Assembly (NCBI RefSeq): GCF_040412425.1
Contig: NC_089749.1
Span: 31,833,313 to 31,897,312 of the forward strand
Length of the DNA stretch: 64,000 nt
DNA from: Macrobrachium rosenbergii
Taxonomy: Eukaryota; Arthropoda; Malacostraca; Decapoda; Palaemonidae
Direction of reading: 5' to 3'
The first letter of the stretch is position 1. The number at the start of each line of letters is the position of its first letter. Made by a program: the position numbers and the translations under genes. The notes beneath the pieces were generated by a model, which searched no databases, had not been told where the DNA came from, and was given only the letters and a program-made list of their open reading frames with translations. Shown here in pieces: positions 35,746-46,893 of the stretch.

Positions 35746-38700
35746 GGTCACTCTCATTTGACCCATGGATATTTGATAAATAGCCCACATGATCAAATCC
35801 TAGATCCTGAAGAGCATTCACAAGCCTCAGTACAAACTACTTAGAGGCATCAAAGCTGGATTTCACGCTAGAGACAGGTCTTCATTGAGGAATAAGATTA
35901 AGTACCTGTGCTCTGGGTGGTGCTTGATGCTGTGAGACTACCATCCTCCTGCCTGTTGAACAATAGGCTGTGGAATTTGAGGACATTCAGAGATGACATA
36001 TTTGGACATACAGTAAATGTGATTGATGGGTTTGTAAAAAAAAAAAAAGGTGGTAAAAAACTTGTTTCTTTAGAATTACAAGACTTTAAGTAATTCATTC
36101 AATCAGAAATTATTTGGAACGTGTTGTAGATCATTATAGATAGTTATCTTTGATATCTACTTTTTCTCATTTAATAGTTTTGGTAGAATGAAAAATATGA
36201 AATTTTACTTTTCATTTGATTGGGGACTTCTTTCTTTTATGTAAAGTAGTTCACCCTATACAATTTTCACAATTTTCAGTTATTATTGATGAATGTTGTA
36301 ATTATATTTGCCTTTTTTAGTTTAGTGAAATTGATAACAATGTAGATTAACTTGTTATAAACCATTACATCCCTCTGTTGAATTGATATCAGTAAGTGGT
36401 CTGGAAATAAATTAATAGGTGAAAGTGTAGAACCCCTAAGATACCCCTAACAATGGGAAGAGTATGCTGGCAGCAACAGATCTAAATCACTTAAAAAACC
36501 AGAAGCAATTGTACAGCTAAAAGTTTAGTAAAGAGGATGACCCTCTATCCAAAAGTGGTAACATTTTTAAAGCAGCTGTCTTTTAAGTCGGGGGTTGTAT
36601 GTTTTAAACTACTTTACTGGGACAATAAAATTAAACTGCAGCTTTGAGGTTTTGAATATATTTACCCACATTGAAGAGATATGTCTTGGAAGTGTGAATA
36701 TTTATTTGAATCATCGAAGGTAGAGTTTTATTAATAACATGTTGAAGATTGAGCTTTGGAGATTATAGTATGTACAGTAGTCTGTTATTAAGTTTTGCCC
36801 AGGAAAGAGGTAAAAGCATGTAGAAAGTAACATTTTATTGGTGTTGGAATATAGAACATAAAGACAAAGATCTCCTAGGAAAAGCATGAGTTTATGAGAA
36901 ACAGGTTTTTTCCCCATTCCCATGAGAAGTCTTAGCATTGGTAAATGGAACCAAGTTTTAGCATAACTTCGTGTCATGGCAACTTTTACAGGCCAAACAA
37001 CAAATATAGGCCATCCCATATTTAGTACATGTAAAACTGTCTGGATCATGTGACAGCAGGCAGAGAAGACTTCTTTTCATTGTTTTTACTAGTTTTTGAA
37101 AAGTCCTTAGCTACTGATTTTTGTTGGTTTGAATATTATCAAATAGAATCAGGTTTGTAGGGGATTTCAAGAGCTGCAGGCCTTCGAGTGTTCATAGTAT
37201 AGCCATATTCCTTGAGCAGGTTCTAATATAATTGTAAATTCCCACAGTATGTCCTCTCTGAGAAAGCAGTGTTATGGCTTTAGAAACTTAATTGGTACCA
37301 GAACTTGGGACCACTTTTGGATCTGTGGGAATGAGCTATAGCTTTCTTGGCAGTTACTACTTATGCTTTTGTTTATGTCTCTCATCTCTTAACAGTAGTT
37401 GTATGTCTTTGTAAAGGGTTTTCCTCTTTATAAAAAGATGGAAATGCATTGACAGTAGCCTTTTGGTTCCCAGCCTTGTGAACCACTGGGCTATGACAAT
37501 TTGTGCAAAAGAGGTAATTTTTCATCTGACACAACATCCACTGACCAGTTATCCAAATAAATCATTGCAGATCTAGTGTATGTCTTGAACTGTAAGACTA
37601 CTGTTTAACCTTGTGGCTGAATGCTTTGCAAATTTAAAGTGCTCATCCTCTGTATGAGGATTACTTTAAAAACAGGAATCATTACTTTCTTAAAGATTGC
37701 CTTGGCATTTTTGGCAGTGAACTTAGTAGTTTAATCAATATCAGTACACAGGATGATCTTTGTCCTCAGATCTGCCAAATGTAAAGAATTATATTTGGGT
37801 TAATCTTGTAGACTGATCCCCACTATGGACTGATCAATTCTATATTGAATGACAGTTGCTCTCCTACTTCCATATTCATTGAAGACAAATCTCCACCATG
37901 AATTTCACAGCATTATGAAATTGTGTAGGTGTAATTTGGAAAGTATTTTAGTTCAGTGGGATTACATGCAGTAAATAAGGATAATATTGGACTGTATTGT
38001 AGGTATATTAGCCATAAAGATCAGGTTGCTTATGTAAGTGGTGAATTATTTGATACTTAACGCTTTCACCTTCATTCTGTAGTTCTGTTGATTTTTCATT
38101 TAATTCAAATTGAAGTGAAATACAAAGACAAACAACTTAGACTGTTCTTTGTGTTTTGAGTAGAAATTTTTCATTCCAGCATCAAGATAAAATGTATTTT
38201 CAGTTGGTAAAAATATGATTAACCCAACTAACTTGTATATCTGTGTACAGTCATTAACATAATTGTATAGTATTCCGTACTTGACTTTTCCCTGATCCAT
38301 ACACTTCTTGGGTAAGATAACCACTTAATGTATTGCAATTTTCTTGTTTTTAAAATATTTTTGTAGTAATGTCTGTAATTAGAGTGAATCAAAGTTAATT
38401 AATTGGTTTTCAGTTCTTATACAAAAATTACACCCATATCCATTGTTGATTTATATCTCAAGTGTATTATTTTTAGTTTTGTATTGGCAGCAGTTTAATC
38501 ACTTATCTTTATACAAGAATATCAACACATTGCTTTCCATGTCAAGTTTTACAAAAAGTCCAAAGTTTAAAATTTGTTTTGCTTTTTCAGAAATTATTCA
38601 TATTTTTTAAACATGCAATTTATGTAAAGTAATTACAGCATTATTTACACATGGCTAGATATCATGTTGTTTCTGCTTTATAAGGTTTATAGGGAACATA

Positions 38701-38754
38701 GGAACAAGTACATATTTTGCTGTTGCTTATTTGTTTACTGGTGTGACATTTCAG
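35746..38754. other. 3' end of 37-kb intron, no recognised feature
   Basis: About 3 kb of AT-rich DNA without a recognisable element, tandem repeat or exon. It is the largest apparently plain piece of intron in the window. It ends with the TTTCAG acceptor of the exon at 38755. Confidence 0.5.
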
Positions 38755-38881
38755 ATTTGTTGCTGGAGTTATTTTGCGAGAAAGAATCCCAGCCTTTGAA
38801 CGCATGCTTTGGAGGGCATGCAGAGGAAATGTGTTTTTGCGTCAAGCCATAATAGAAGATCCGCTTGAAGATCCAGTAACG
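38755..38881 (+). CDS. ATP6V0A: V-ATPase subunit a, exon 2 of window
   Basis: This 127-bp exon follows TTTCAG and ends before GTAAGT. It encodes 42 full codons after the split glycine: [20 protein letters not shown], then [10 protein letters not shown], then [12 protein letters not shown]. These are among the most conserved residues of the cytosolic N-terminal domain of subunit a across animals and fungi. This domain contacts the peripheral stalk subunits. It lies at the 3' end of a 37.4-kb intron full of mobile elements, yet its own sequence is undamaged. The exon ends in phase 0. Confidence 0.97.
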
Positions 38882-39032
38882 GTAAGTAAGAGTTGTCTAT
38901 TATTGTCTCTTGACATAGAAACCAATGCTGAATCAAAAAGATGGAGTTAAGTTAAACTCTTCCTGATGGTCAGGTGGAAATCAAAGACTTGAAAGTGTAG
39001 ACAATAACTACAAGTAGATTTCATTATTATTA

Positions 39033-39241
39033 CAGACAGTCCCAGGTTATTGGCGGTGGTTTCGTTCCGATGGCGTGACATTAAGTGAAAATCTCTGATA
39101 ACCAAAATTTGACAATTTTTTGGCGCTGATAAGTGGAAATTGGCGCATATCGGCTCTGAAAATTGCCATTTTTTGTCGCTAGACAAGTGCCGTAAAACTG
39201 CAGCGCTGATAACTGAGCCTGCCAATAACCAGGACTGCCTG
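39033..39241. mobile_element. Complete MITE of the CAGGCAGTCCCC family, 209 bp
   Basis: The left end CAGACAGTCCCAGGTTAT follows TA. The right end CAATAACCAGGACTGCCTG precedes TA. The interior repeats TGGCGCTGATAAGTGGAAAT-type words. TA duplication and terminal repeats point to mobilisation by a Tc1/mariner-pogo type transposase. Confidence 0.8.
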
Positions 39242-39309
39242 TATTATTATTATTATTATTATTATTATGATTAATAGTTCTGTTTTTATTGCTCATATTA
39301 CTCTTATTC

Positions 39310-41545
39310 ATACCTTGAAGAAGGAGAACCTATAGTAGATTTTGCATTATCTTTTGATTTGGCAATAAATAACACCTTTTATACAAGCAAAAATTACACA
39401 ACATACAGTAGTGGAGGGAGACAGGCGCAAATAGATTTTCTGTTGTGTAGAAGAAACCATCTGGTGGAAGTTAAGAACTGTAAGATCATAAAGGGAGAAA
39501 CTGTTAGCCCACAACAATGGTTAGTTGTGTCTGAATTTTTGATATGGCGGGTTGCACAGGGAAAATGCAGCCCAAGATAAAGTGGTGGAGGCTAAAAGAC
39601 CAAGAGATGAGATAGGGTTTTAAAGAAAAGGTCCTGCACAGCATTAGATTAGCAGATGTTGTGAACATCTGGTGGGCAGAAAATAGCACAATGATACTGA
39701 GAACAGCAGAGGAGCTGTTAGGGAAAACATCAGGTAGAGGGCCACCTAATGATAAGGAGAACTGGTGGTGGAACCAAGATACTCAAGATAAGGTAAAAAG
39801 GAAACAAGAAGCAAGAATAATATATGAAAGGGATGAATCTGTGGAGAATGAAATGGCTTGGAAAATTGCAAATAAAGAAGCAAAAAGGGCTGTAGCAAGG
39901 GCAAAGGCAGAAGGAATAAATGAGATGTATGAGAAAGTAGAAACATCAGAGGGTCCGAAGATGATCTACAATATAGCAAAAAGAAGAGATAGAGCAACTA
40001 AAGATCTGACACACATCAAGCAGATCAAGGACCAAAATGGAAGAGTTTTTTCAATGGAAGAATGTATAAGAGCAAGATGGAAGGAACATTTTGAGAAGCT
40101 ATTAAACGAAGAGAACCCCAGAAGAATAAGAGAAGAGGGAAACCCATGAGTAAGAGAAGTTCCAGATATCACCAGAGAAGAAGTGAAGAGAGCACTTGAC
40201 AAAATGAAAAATGGAAAGGCTGTTGGACCTGATGGTTTACCAGTTGAGGTGTGGAAATGTGTGGAAGGAGAAGGGGTTGACATACTCTGGGACCTTTTTT
40301 CAAAGGTCTACCGCCAAGAAAAAATGCTGGACAGCTGGAGAAATAGAATTATGGTCCCAATATATAAGGGAAAGGGGGATATACAAGACTGCACAAATTA
40401 CAGAGGGATAAAATTGATATCTCATACTATGAAAATATGTGAACGAATTATAGAGAAAATAAGGAATGAAACAATAAATGAAGAACAATTCGGGTTTATG
40501 CCGGGAAAGGGTACAGTAGATGCAATTTTTTTGCAGTAAGGCAAGCAATGGAAAAACATCAGAAAGACATCCAGTATTTATTGATCTGGAAAAGGCATAT
40601 GATCAGGTACCTAGGCAAGAAGTGTGGAGATGTATGAGAGAGAATGGTGTTTCAGAAAAGTATGTCAAAGTAGTCCAGGATATGTATGCAGAGGTTACCA
40701 CTCAGGTAAGGAGCACTGTGGGAACTTTGTGATGGATGTAATTACATCAGATGTCAGAGAAGAAGTCTCGTGGAGTGTGATGTTTGCTGATGATGATGTT
40801 TTGGTGGACCTGATTAGAGAAGAGGTGGAGATAAAGCTAGAGTTGAGGGGACAAGCACTAGAAGGTTGAGGTTTAAGGATAAGCAGAGCTAAGAAAGAAT
40901 ATATGTGGATGGGAGGGGAAAGAAAACAGGGTGTAGGTAAATTAGGTTTAGACGACATCGAGAGGCTTACTACTTTCAAGTACCTTGGGTCCTGTGTGAT
41001 GGATGATGGTGACATGGACTCGGAAATAAACCACAGGATACAGTGTGCTTGGATGAATTGGAGGAGATCATTGGGAATATTGTGCGACAAGAGGATTAGT
41101 GCAAGAGTAAAAGGAAGGTTTTATAAAAGTGTAGTTAGACTAGCGATGGTTTATGGAGCTGAGACGTGGTAATAAAGAAGGCTTAAGAAAGGAAGTTGGA
41201 AGTGGCAGAGATGAGACTGTTGAGATGGATGTGTGGAGTCATGAGAAGGGATAGGATCAGAAACAATTATATTAGAGGGACAGTCAAAGTGGTAGAAGTG
41301 TCAAATAAGATTCAGCAAAGAAGATTGCAGTGGTTTGGTCATGTTATGCAGAGAGAGGAGGATCATGTGTGTAGAAGGGTCATGGACATGGAGGTGGTTG
41401 GGAGAAGGAGGAGGGGAAGGCCAAGATTCAGATGGAAGGATAACGTAGCAAATGACATGCGGGAAAAAGGGTTAAGAGAACAGGATGCGCAAGACAGAAG
41501 ATGGAGAAGGCTTACACAGAACAGTGACCCCATATAGAGATGGGA
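39310..41545 (+). mobile_element. 5'-truncated LINE, RTE-like (endonuclease end, reverse transcriptase, C-terminal domain)
   Basis: The order is as follows. The endonuclease end at about 39320-39540 reads EGEPIVDFALSFDLAINNTF and then SGGRQAQIDFLLCRRN. A connector at 39661-40146 has KEAKRAVARAKAEGINEMYE. RT begins at about 40150 with KRALDKMKNGKAVGPDGLPV, then NYRGIKLISHTMKICERII and EEQFGFMPGKGTVDAIF. After a frameshift FIDLEKAYDQVPRQEVW follows, then FADDDVLVDL (FADD at 40783-40794), FKYLGSCVMDD and a C-terminal QRRLQWFGHVMQREEDHV with RRRRGRPRFRWKDNV. Breaks include an in-frame TGA at about 40149, a frameshift near 40530, loss of the block between the STVGT and FADD regions, and a stop at about 41172. 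The family is close to RTE-type LINEs; assignment within it is open. Confidence 0.85.
39661..41540 (+). pseudogene. LINE ORF2-type endonuclease-reverse transcriptase pseudogene
   Basis: Motifs and breaks are listed under the element. Because 39661-40146 and 40183-40539 are in the same frame, a single TGA at about 40149 interrupts what was one ORF. The catalytic FADD is intact, but the template-grip block that normally precedes it (xGxxQGxxLSP) is deleted, so no active enzyme can result. The gene sits in the sense direction in intron 2 of the V-ATPase gene. Confidence 0.85.
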
Positions 41546-41965
41546 AAAAGATTGCTCTTATTCACACCAAGAATGTTCCCTTTATTTCAGTGATGTTTTT
41601 GAAAAGAACAGCACAATAGGATCATGATGGGAAGCAAAGTTACAAAACACCCCTTCTGTCAGTGTAGTGCCTCCCTATCATTACGGAAGCAGAGTTTAAT
41701 GAATTTTACAGCAAAACTACTGACTTTATTGTTTAGAATTTTTGCAAAGGAGTTGAGTTCTGGTGCACCTTAGTTAAGAGATTTCCATCTGTCCATGAAT
41801 TTTGCTTAGTTCCTACAGGGAAACGAATCATTTCCTTTTATGCGGAGGGGGCTGTGAGTGGAGGAATACCTCCGCTCTGTCCACACCACGTGGTCACTTT
41901 TTCTTCAACTGGCAAAGAGAGCAGACACCACTTTTCTGGTCTGCTTAGAGTAATTGATAATAATA
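41546..41965. other. Intron DNA between two LINE relics
   Basis: No coding feature. An (AAT)n tract of about 20 bp at 41958-41979 forms the border to the next element, similar to the ATT tract just before the first LINE. Confidence 0.4.
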
Positions 41966-41969
41966 TAAT

Positions 41970-43620
41970 AATAATAATAGCTGCTGGAAAAGATAGAATC
42001 TCTTTTGCAATAAAAAAAAACCGTGGCACCAGTAGCAAAACTGTACTTATTACAATTTTCATTCATCTTTGGTTAAGAAACTTGTTTGCAAAAGGGTGGA
42101 GTAATTTTGTAATTATGCAAGTAACTAAACCTGGAAAAGACTCAAGCTCTGTTTGTTACATTCTTAAAAAATTATCGATGCTAGATTAACATGTAATATG
42201 CACAAGGAGGACATTATTCCATCTCATTTTGGGTCTCACTACAAAAGAGTAGCAGATTCATTAGCCATTTTAATAGACCACATCCATATAGGTTTTGAAC
42301 ATGTACACATTTTTTATGTTGAAATGCACTTGACACCACTGGAGAGACTAAATTCTCAAAATATACAATTAAAAAATAATGTTCATGGACGCTTGCCTAT
42401 ATTCATAAAAAACTATTTAACTGATCTTACCTTTCTCATATGTAAGGATGATAATCCAAAACATAGACCCTGAAATGGACCTCCTTAAAGTAGTGTTCTT
42501 AGCAGAGCACTCTGTATGTATTTGGGAATTAATAATGTTCCAAGGAATAGTAATGTCTGCTGGGATATCTTTGATATGTTTCACATTGCATCAAATCTGT
42601 GACATACTTGACAAATCTTAAATTTGGCCAAAACTAAAGTTGACTTAGATTTCAGATCTCTATTTAGAAAACAAACATTAATATGTTATCTAGAGAATTC
42701 AGCTGGAAAAAACTGTGAAATGAAACTATAAGTAAGAGGAAAAGAAATGCTTATGAATCAGACATTTTAGCTGTTAGGTTTAATATCTGATTCAAATCTA
42801 AATTGGGAATTATGTATAATTGGTAAATGCAGATACTTAAAATCTTATCAGAATAATATTGCATTCAAGCTGGGGGGTGATAGATCAACATTATTAGTTT
42901 TGTAAAGCAGTTCTATTATCTGGACTAGATTACAGGGGTCCAATATATATATATATCACAACCTTACTCATCATTAGAAACTCTCCAATCCATGACTGCA
43001 AGTTTAAATTAGTGAAACCTTGTCTCTGTGGCATGACCTGATGACTGTGAAGTGCAATAAAACTACAAGTTTTTGTATTTTTATTTGAACAAAAAAGCCT
43101 TACCATAAATAACTGTCCTCCACCTTTCCCAAGTAGAGCTAACTGTTGTAATGGATCAGTGAAAATGGGGTTAGGAAGGGTATACATCCACAAGACATCT
43201 GCCAAAATAATTTGTACTTTGAGTTGTTCAGTAATTGTTATGAATGTAATTTCCACTTTTAGTTATTCAGTACAGTAATTATGAATATAATTTTCTCCAG
43301 AACTAGAACTGGCTCCTTCAAGACTGCCAGTAAGATCTGGACTTCTCTTTTAAGTAATTGGTTAAAGTTTGCATATATTCCTAAACTTCGTAAACAATAC
43401 ACAGCAGAACATAAATGGCAAAGGTCTACACTATGCAGTTTTTACCAATGGATCCAATTCTCAGTCAGTTTCAGGATTTTCTGCCATATTACCTGATAAA
43501 GCAGATCAGTTTTCCTTACCAATCAGAACTGTGCTCAATAGATTTGGCACATAAGATTATAAAAATGTCACAAATTTTTTATTTTCAGTGACTAGAAACT
43601 CTTTAAAATCACTGTCCTAA
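41970..43620 (+). mobile_element. Decayed LINE, jockey/I-like (reverse transcriptase and RNase H)
   Basis: The RT fingers begin at about 41978 with SAAGKDRISFAIKKN, then LWLRNLFAKGWSNFVIMQVT, KPGKDSSSVCYILKKLS and after a break SHFGSHYKRVADSLAILIDH. The thumb reads GLISDSNLNWELCI and KLGGDRSTLLVL at about 42780-42900. RNase H follows at about 43428 with YAVFTNGSNSQSVSGFSAIL. These correspond to the S(A/S)PGxDGI, KPGKD, QFGFR, FLGLxFDxxLxW and YTDGS motifs of jockey/I-type LINEs that carry an RNase H. The FxDD box cannot be found and TDGS has become TNGS. Many stops are present. Confidence 0.7.
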
Positions 43621-44384
43621 AAATCATCTTGTACTGCAAAAGGAAAGTTTCAATACTACAAAAGGAAAGTTTCAGTTCCACAAAATCTGTGAAGATGGTG
43701 TAATATGGTCCCTGCCTCTGCAGGCATAAAGGGAATTGAGAGTGCCAGTAAAGCAGCCAACCATGCAATTACTCTGACCATATCAGTTGTAACTGATCCA
43801 GTCTTTAATTTTCATCACTCAAATCCCATTATCTTAAATAATCTCAAGAATGGCAAAGTTTATGGAATAATGAATTTGAATGCCCAAGCTTCAGCCAACA
43901 GCAAATGGCAAATTTTTGGAAACTAAGGAAATTTTGTCAATTTTTTTTTCATTTTCAGTTTATCCACTCATTGAATTTTTAAAGAATTACGTTTTATTAC
44001 ATAGCATTATAGATTTGCTTAAGACAAACCCGTTAGATCAAGTCATATGAGAGTTGCATAATTTAACTCTGGGGTCTGATTATATTGCTGAATGATGATG
44101 ATGATATATTGCTGGTTCCAAGTTAATTTTGTCATGAGGTTCATTTTACAAATTAAAGGTATCACTGTAGTTCTAGATGCAGGTGTTTCATATGTATGAT
44201 TTACTGCACAACTGTTCAAATTTGATTTACTGTATTTTTTTTTTTTTGTCACACGTATTTTCTTGGCTTTTAAAGAAACTTGAGATTTCACTTGTGGGGA
44301 TGAGATATATCTTAATCTCTGGTTATTAAGCTTTTAAGTAAAAATAAAGTTTCAACCCTTATATTTTTCCTATTTTTGTTACAG
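43621..44384. other. 3' end of intron 2
   Basis: A short in-frame segment at 43705-43926 may be the last scrap of the LINE. The rest is AT-rich intron leading to TTACAG at 44384. Confidence 0.4.
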
Positions 44385-44561
44385 GGTGAGCAAGTATACA
44401 AGTCTGTGTTCATCATCTTTTTCCAAGGCGATCAATTAAAGATGCGTGTTAAAAAGATCTGTGAAGGATTTCGTGCAACCATGTACCCATGCCCTGAGGC
44501 TCCTGCTGATAGACGAGAAATGGCAATGGGTGTGAAAACACGCTTGGATGATCTGAACACT
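44385..44561 (+). CDS. ATP6V0A: V-ATPase subunit a, exon 3 of window
   Basis: The exon has 177 bp, exactly 59 codons, between TTACAG and GTATGT. It starts with GEQVYKSVFIIFFQGDQL and continues through MRVKKICEGFRATMYPCPEA to a segment ending TRLDDLNT. The family pattern GDxVxKSVFIIFFQGDQLKxRVKKICEGF is easily recognised. It forms part of the cytosolic arm that folds towards the rotor in the autoinhibited state. A short intron of 166 bp separates it from the next exon. Confidence 0.97.
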
Positions 44562-44727
44562 GTATGTAAAATGAATTTTGCCTTTAAAACTGATATTTAA
44601 GATTGTAATATGTTCATGTCATGAATAATTTTAGGAAGGCATTTTTATTTTTTTAGAACCATTGGTTCTTAATTCTTGTCATTTTTACTGTAGAAAAGTT
44701 CTTTGAATAGTTTTCTTTTCATTATAG

Positions 44728-44940
44728 GTTTTGAGCCAAACCCAGGATCACCGTCATCGGGTATTAGTGTCGGCAGCTCGCAACATTCGTGCCTGGATGA
44801 TGAAAGTATGGAAAATAAAGAGCATTTATTACACATTGAATATGTTCAACTTGGACGTTATCCAAAATGGATTAATTGCGGAATGCTGGATCCCTGTTGT
44901 AAACCTTGAGGATGTTCAGCTGGCTCTGCGCCGTGGCACT
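44728..44940 (+). CDS. ATP6V0A: V-ATPase subunit a, exon 4 of window
   Basis: The exon is 213 bp, 71 codons, between ATTATAG and GTAAGC. It begins VLSQTQDHRHRVLVSAARNI and later contains IYYTLNMFNLDV, LIAECWIPV and ends LALRRGT. These match the central cytosolic region of subunit a (typical QTxDHRxRVL, YHTLNxFNxDVTQKCLIAECW). Small departures from the common form, such as IQNGLIAECW where most members have TQKCLIAECW, are plausible lineage changes. Intron 4 after it is 1.2 kb and contains a TA-flanked MITE at 45028-45339 and a CT microsatellite. Confidence 0.97.
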
Positions 44941-45027
44941 GTAAGCGCTCAAATTTTTGTGTTTGTCACCAGTTATCATTCAACTTTAAAGGTTGTTTGG
45001 CTAGTTTGTCTTATAAGAATACACATA

Positions 45028-45339
45028 CAGGCAGTCCCCGGTTAACAGTGGGCTCAGTTAACAGCAATTCGGTTTTATGGGGCTTGTCTAGCAACGAAAA
45101 TCGGCAATTTTCGGCGCAGAAAATCGCCGATTTCCGCTTATCGGCACTGATAATTGGGTATTGGCGCCGATACATAACTAACAGAGGCACTGATAACCGA
45201 AAATCGGCGCTTTTTGGCGCCGATAACCCCCGAAAATCGCCGATAAAGCGCCGAAATCGCCGATTTTCGGTTAGTGGCAATTTTCGGTTATCATCACACC
45301 CTCAGAAATGGAACCCCGCCGATAACCGGGGACTGCCTG
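45028..45339. mobile_element. Complete MITE of the CAGGCAGTCCCC family, 312 bp
   Basis: The left end CAGGCAGTCCCCGGTTAACA and the right end GATAACCGGGGACTGCCTG are inverted repeats, with TA at 45026-45027 and 45340-45341. The interior is rich in CGGCGCCGATAA, GAAAATCGGCG and their complements, so it is highly self-complementary. It lies in intron 4 of the V-ATPase gene. Related copies are at 28.4, 39.0 and 49.7 kb. Confidence 0.9.
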
Positions 45340-45757
45340 TACTAGTTATCATTCGTCTTTTAGGCATATGTAGCTCAAGTGTTGTGGTGTTCTGGAAGAA
45401 TACTGTAATGTTCTTTACTAGGGAAAGGAAATGAGTCTGATGATTGGCTTAGACTTAATAATACCAAAGGGTATATAAATTTTTGTTTCAGGGGAATATG
45501 GTATAAGATTGTGTAATTTTACTTGATGTAAAACTGAGTATTTGTTATTTTCCACTTTTAACAGACTTGTGTAAGATGTTAAATTTCAGAGCATAATATT
45601 TGATATATTTGGTACCTGTATATGAATTGCATTTTTTGAGATTTTTAGTATTTTGAAATTTGCGATGTTATGTAAAGCAATAATGGGTCAGTGTGTTCAT
45701 CTTTTTAATTTTATAACTGCATTAACTCTCAAAGTGTTATTTTCTGCACAGGAGACA

Positions 45758-45759
<2 letters not shown>

Positions 45760-45838
<79 letters not shown>
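45760..45838. repeat. CT microsatellite
   Basis: About 78 bp of uninterrupted CT in intron 4, ending about 300 bp before the acceptor of exon 5. It is pyrimidine-rich on the coding strand but too far from the acceptor to act as its tract. Confidence 0.98.
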
Positions 45839-45840
<2 letters not shown>

Positions 45841-46135
45841 GTGCTACTCAGGGTGCTGAGAATGAAATCCTTCAAATCAGTTATTTTCATGAGTAAGGTT
45901 ATATAGAAAGTGCAAGTGCTTTATTTTTGCTGATTCAGGCATCAAAAGAGTTTTGTAGCACTTTATTTTACTAAAACTGTCTTGCTGTTGGATGGCAATA
46001 AGTTTATACATAATCTAGAAACTATAGTTGATAATGTGTGTATTGTAGTTATTGATAACCAAATTCAGTATATATAAATACTGTAACTTAGTAGTTCCAG
46101 AGTTTATATGTTTTATAATATTGTACTTTTCACAG

Positions 46136-46283
46136 GAGAAAAGTGGAAGTTTGCCAGCAATTTTGAACCGACTAAACACTATAGAAGCGCCACCTACCTT
46201 CCATCGCACAAACAAGTTTACCAAAGCTTTTCAAGCCCTAATTGATTCTTACGGTGTTGCTACTTACCGTGAGATCAATCCAG
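46136..46283 (+). CDS. ATP6V0A: V-ATPase subunit a, exon 5 of window
   Basis: This 148-bp exon follows TTTCACAG and is followed by GTAAGT. It gives 49 codons plus one base: [20 protein letters not shown], then [20 protein letters not shown], then VATYREINP. In relatives the corresponding piece (ERSGSxVPxILNRM...NKFTxAFQxIVDAYGxxxYREINP) is the end of the cytosolic domain just before the first membrane helix. It carries one residue less in the SGS(S/T)VP region than many homologues. The alanine codon at the boundary is split and completed by the exon at 46754. Confidence 0.97.
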
Positions 46284-46753
46284 GTAAGTTGTTAGTGTTT
46301 TGTCTTGGAGTTACAGATAGATAAAGCATTTGGCATGAATTTTATTGCTAGGATAGTAGCTGCTTGCATTTAGAAGTTCAAGGGGGATAAGGAAAGTAGG
46401 TTTCTTTTAAAAAGCCAGTTGTGATATAATGGTACTTAATTAGTAATTATGTTGACTTGTATCTTGGTTAGAGTTACTGATTAAGTATTTATTAACAGTA
46501 TGTTAATTTTTTGGTTTTCTACATGATGGCCAAGTTCCTTCTTTGTAAATATAAGTATTAGAAATCAAGCTTGACTTAATTCCATGTGGTGTCAGTTTTT
46601 AATAAAACAATGAGTATTAACAATTTTGACATGTTTGAGGAATTAGGAGGTCACTTCGTAGTTATGTTGCTGTAGGATTAATATTGCAGTAAAATGAGAA
46701 ATTTAAGTGTGTTGTAAAACAGGAACTTATTTGCATTTTCATTTTCTTTTCAG

Positions 46754-46893
46754 CTCCTTACACTATTATTACTTTCCCGTTTTTGTTTGCTATTATGTTT
46801 GGAGACTTAGGACATGGCATGATCATGGCCCTCTTTGGTGCATGGATGGTTTGGCGAGAGAAACCATTATCTGCTAAGAAGACTGACAATGAG
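46754..46893 (+). CDS. ATP6V0A: V-ATPase subunit a, exon 6 of window (TM1-TM2)
   Basis: The exon has 140 bp between TTTTCAG and GTAAGA. After the split alanine it encodes [20 protein letters not shown], then [13 protein letters not shown] and [13 protein letters not shown]. The first part is the highly conserved first membrane segment with the FGDxGHG turn, and the second part is the second membrane segment. The charged tail faces the cytosol. It ends in phase 0 and is followed by the 13.6-kb intron 6, after which the next exon begins cleanly with IWNIFF. Confidence 0.97.

Noticed and set aside
39661..41540. Functional host gene for an endonuclease/reverse transcriptase
   Set aside because: In-frame TGA, a frameshift and a missing RT block show a dead LINE copy.
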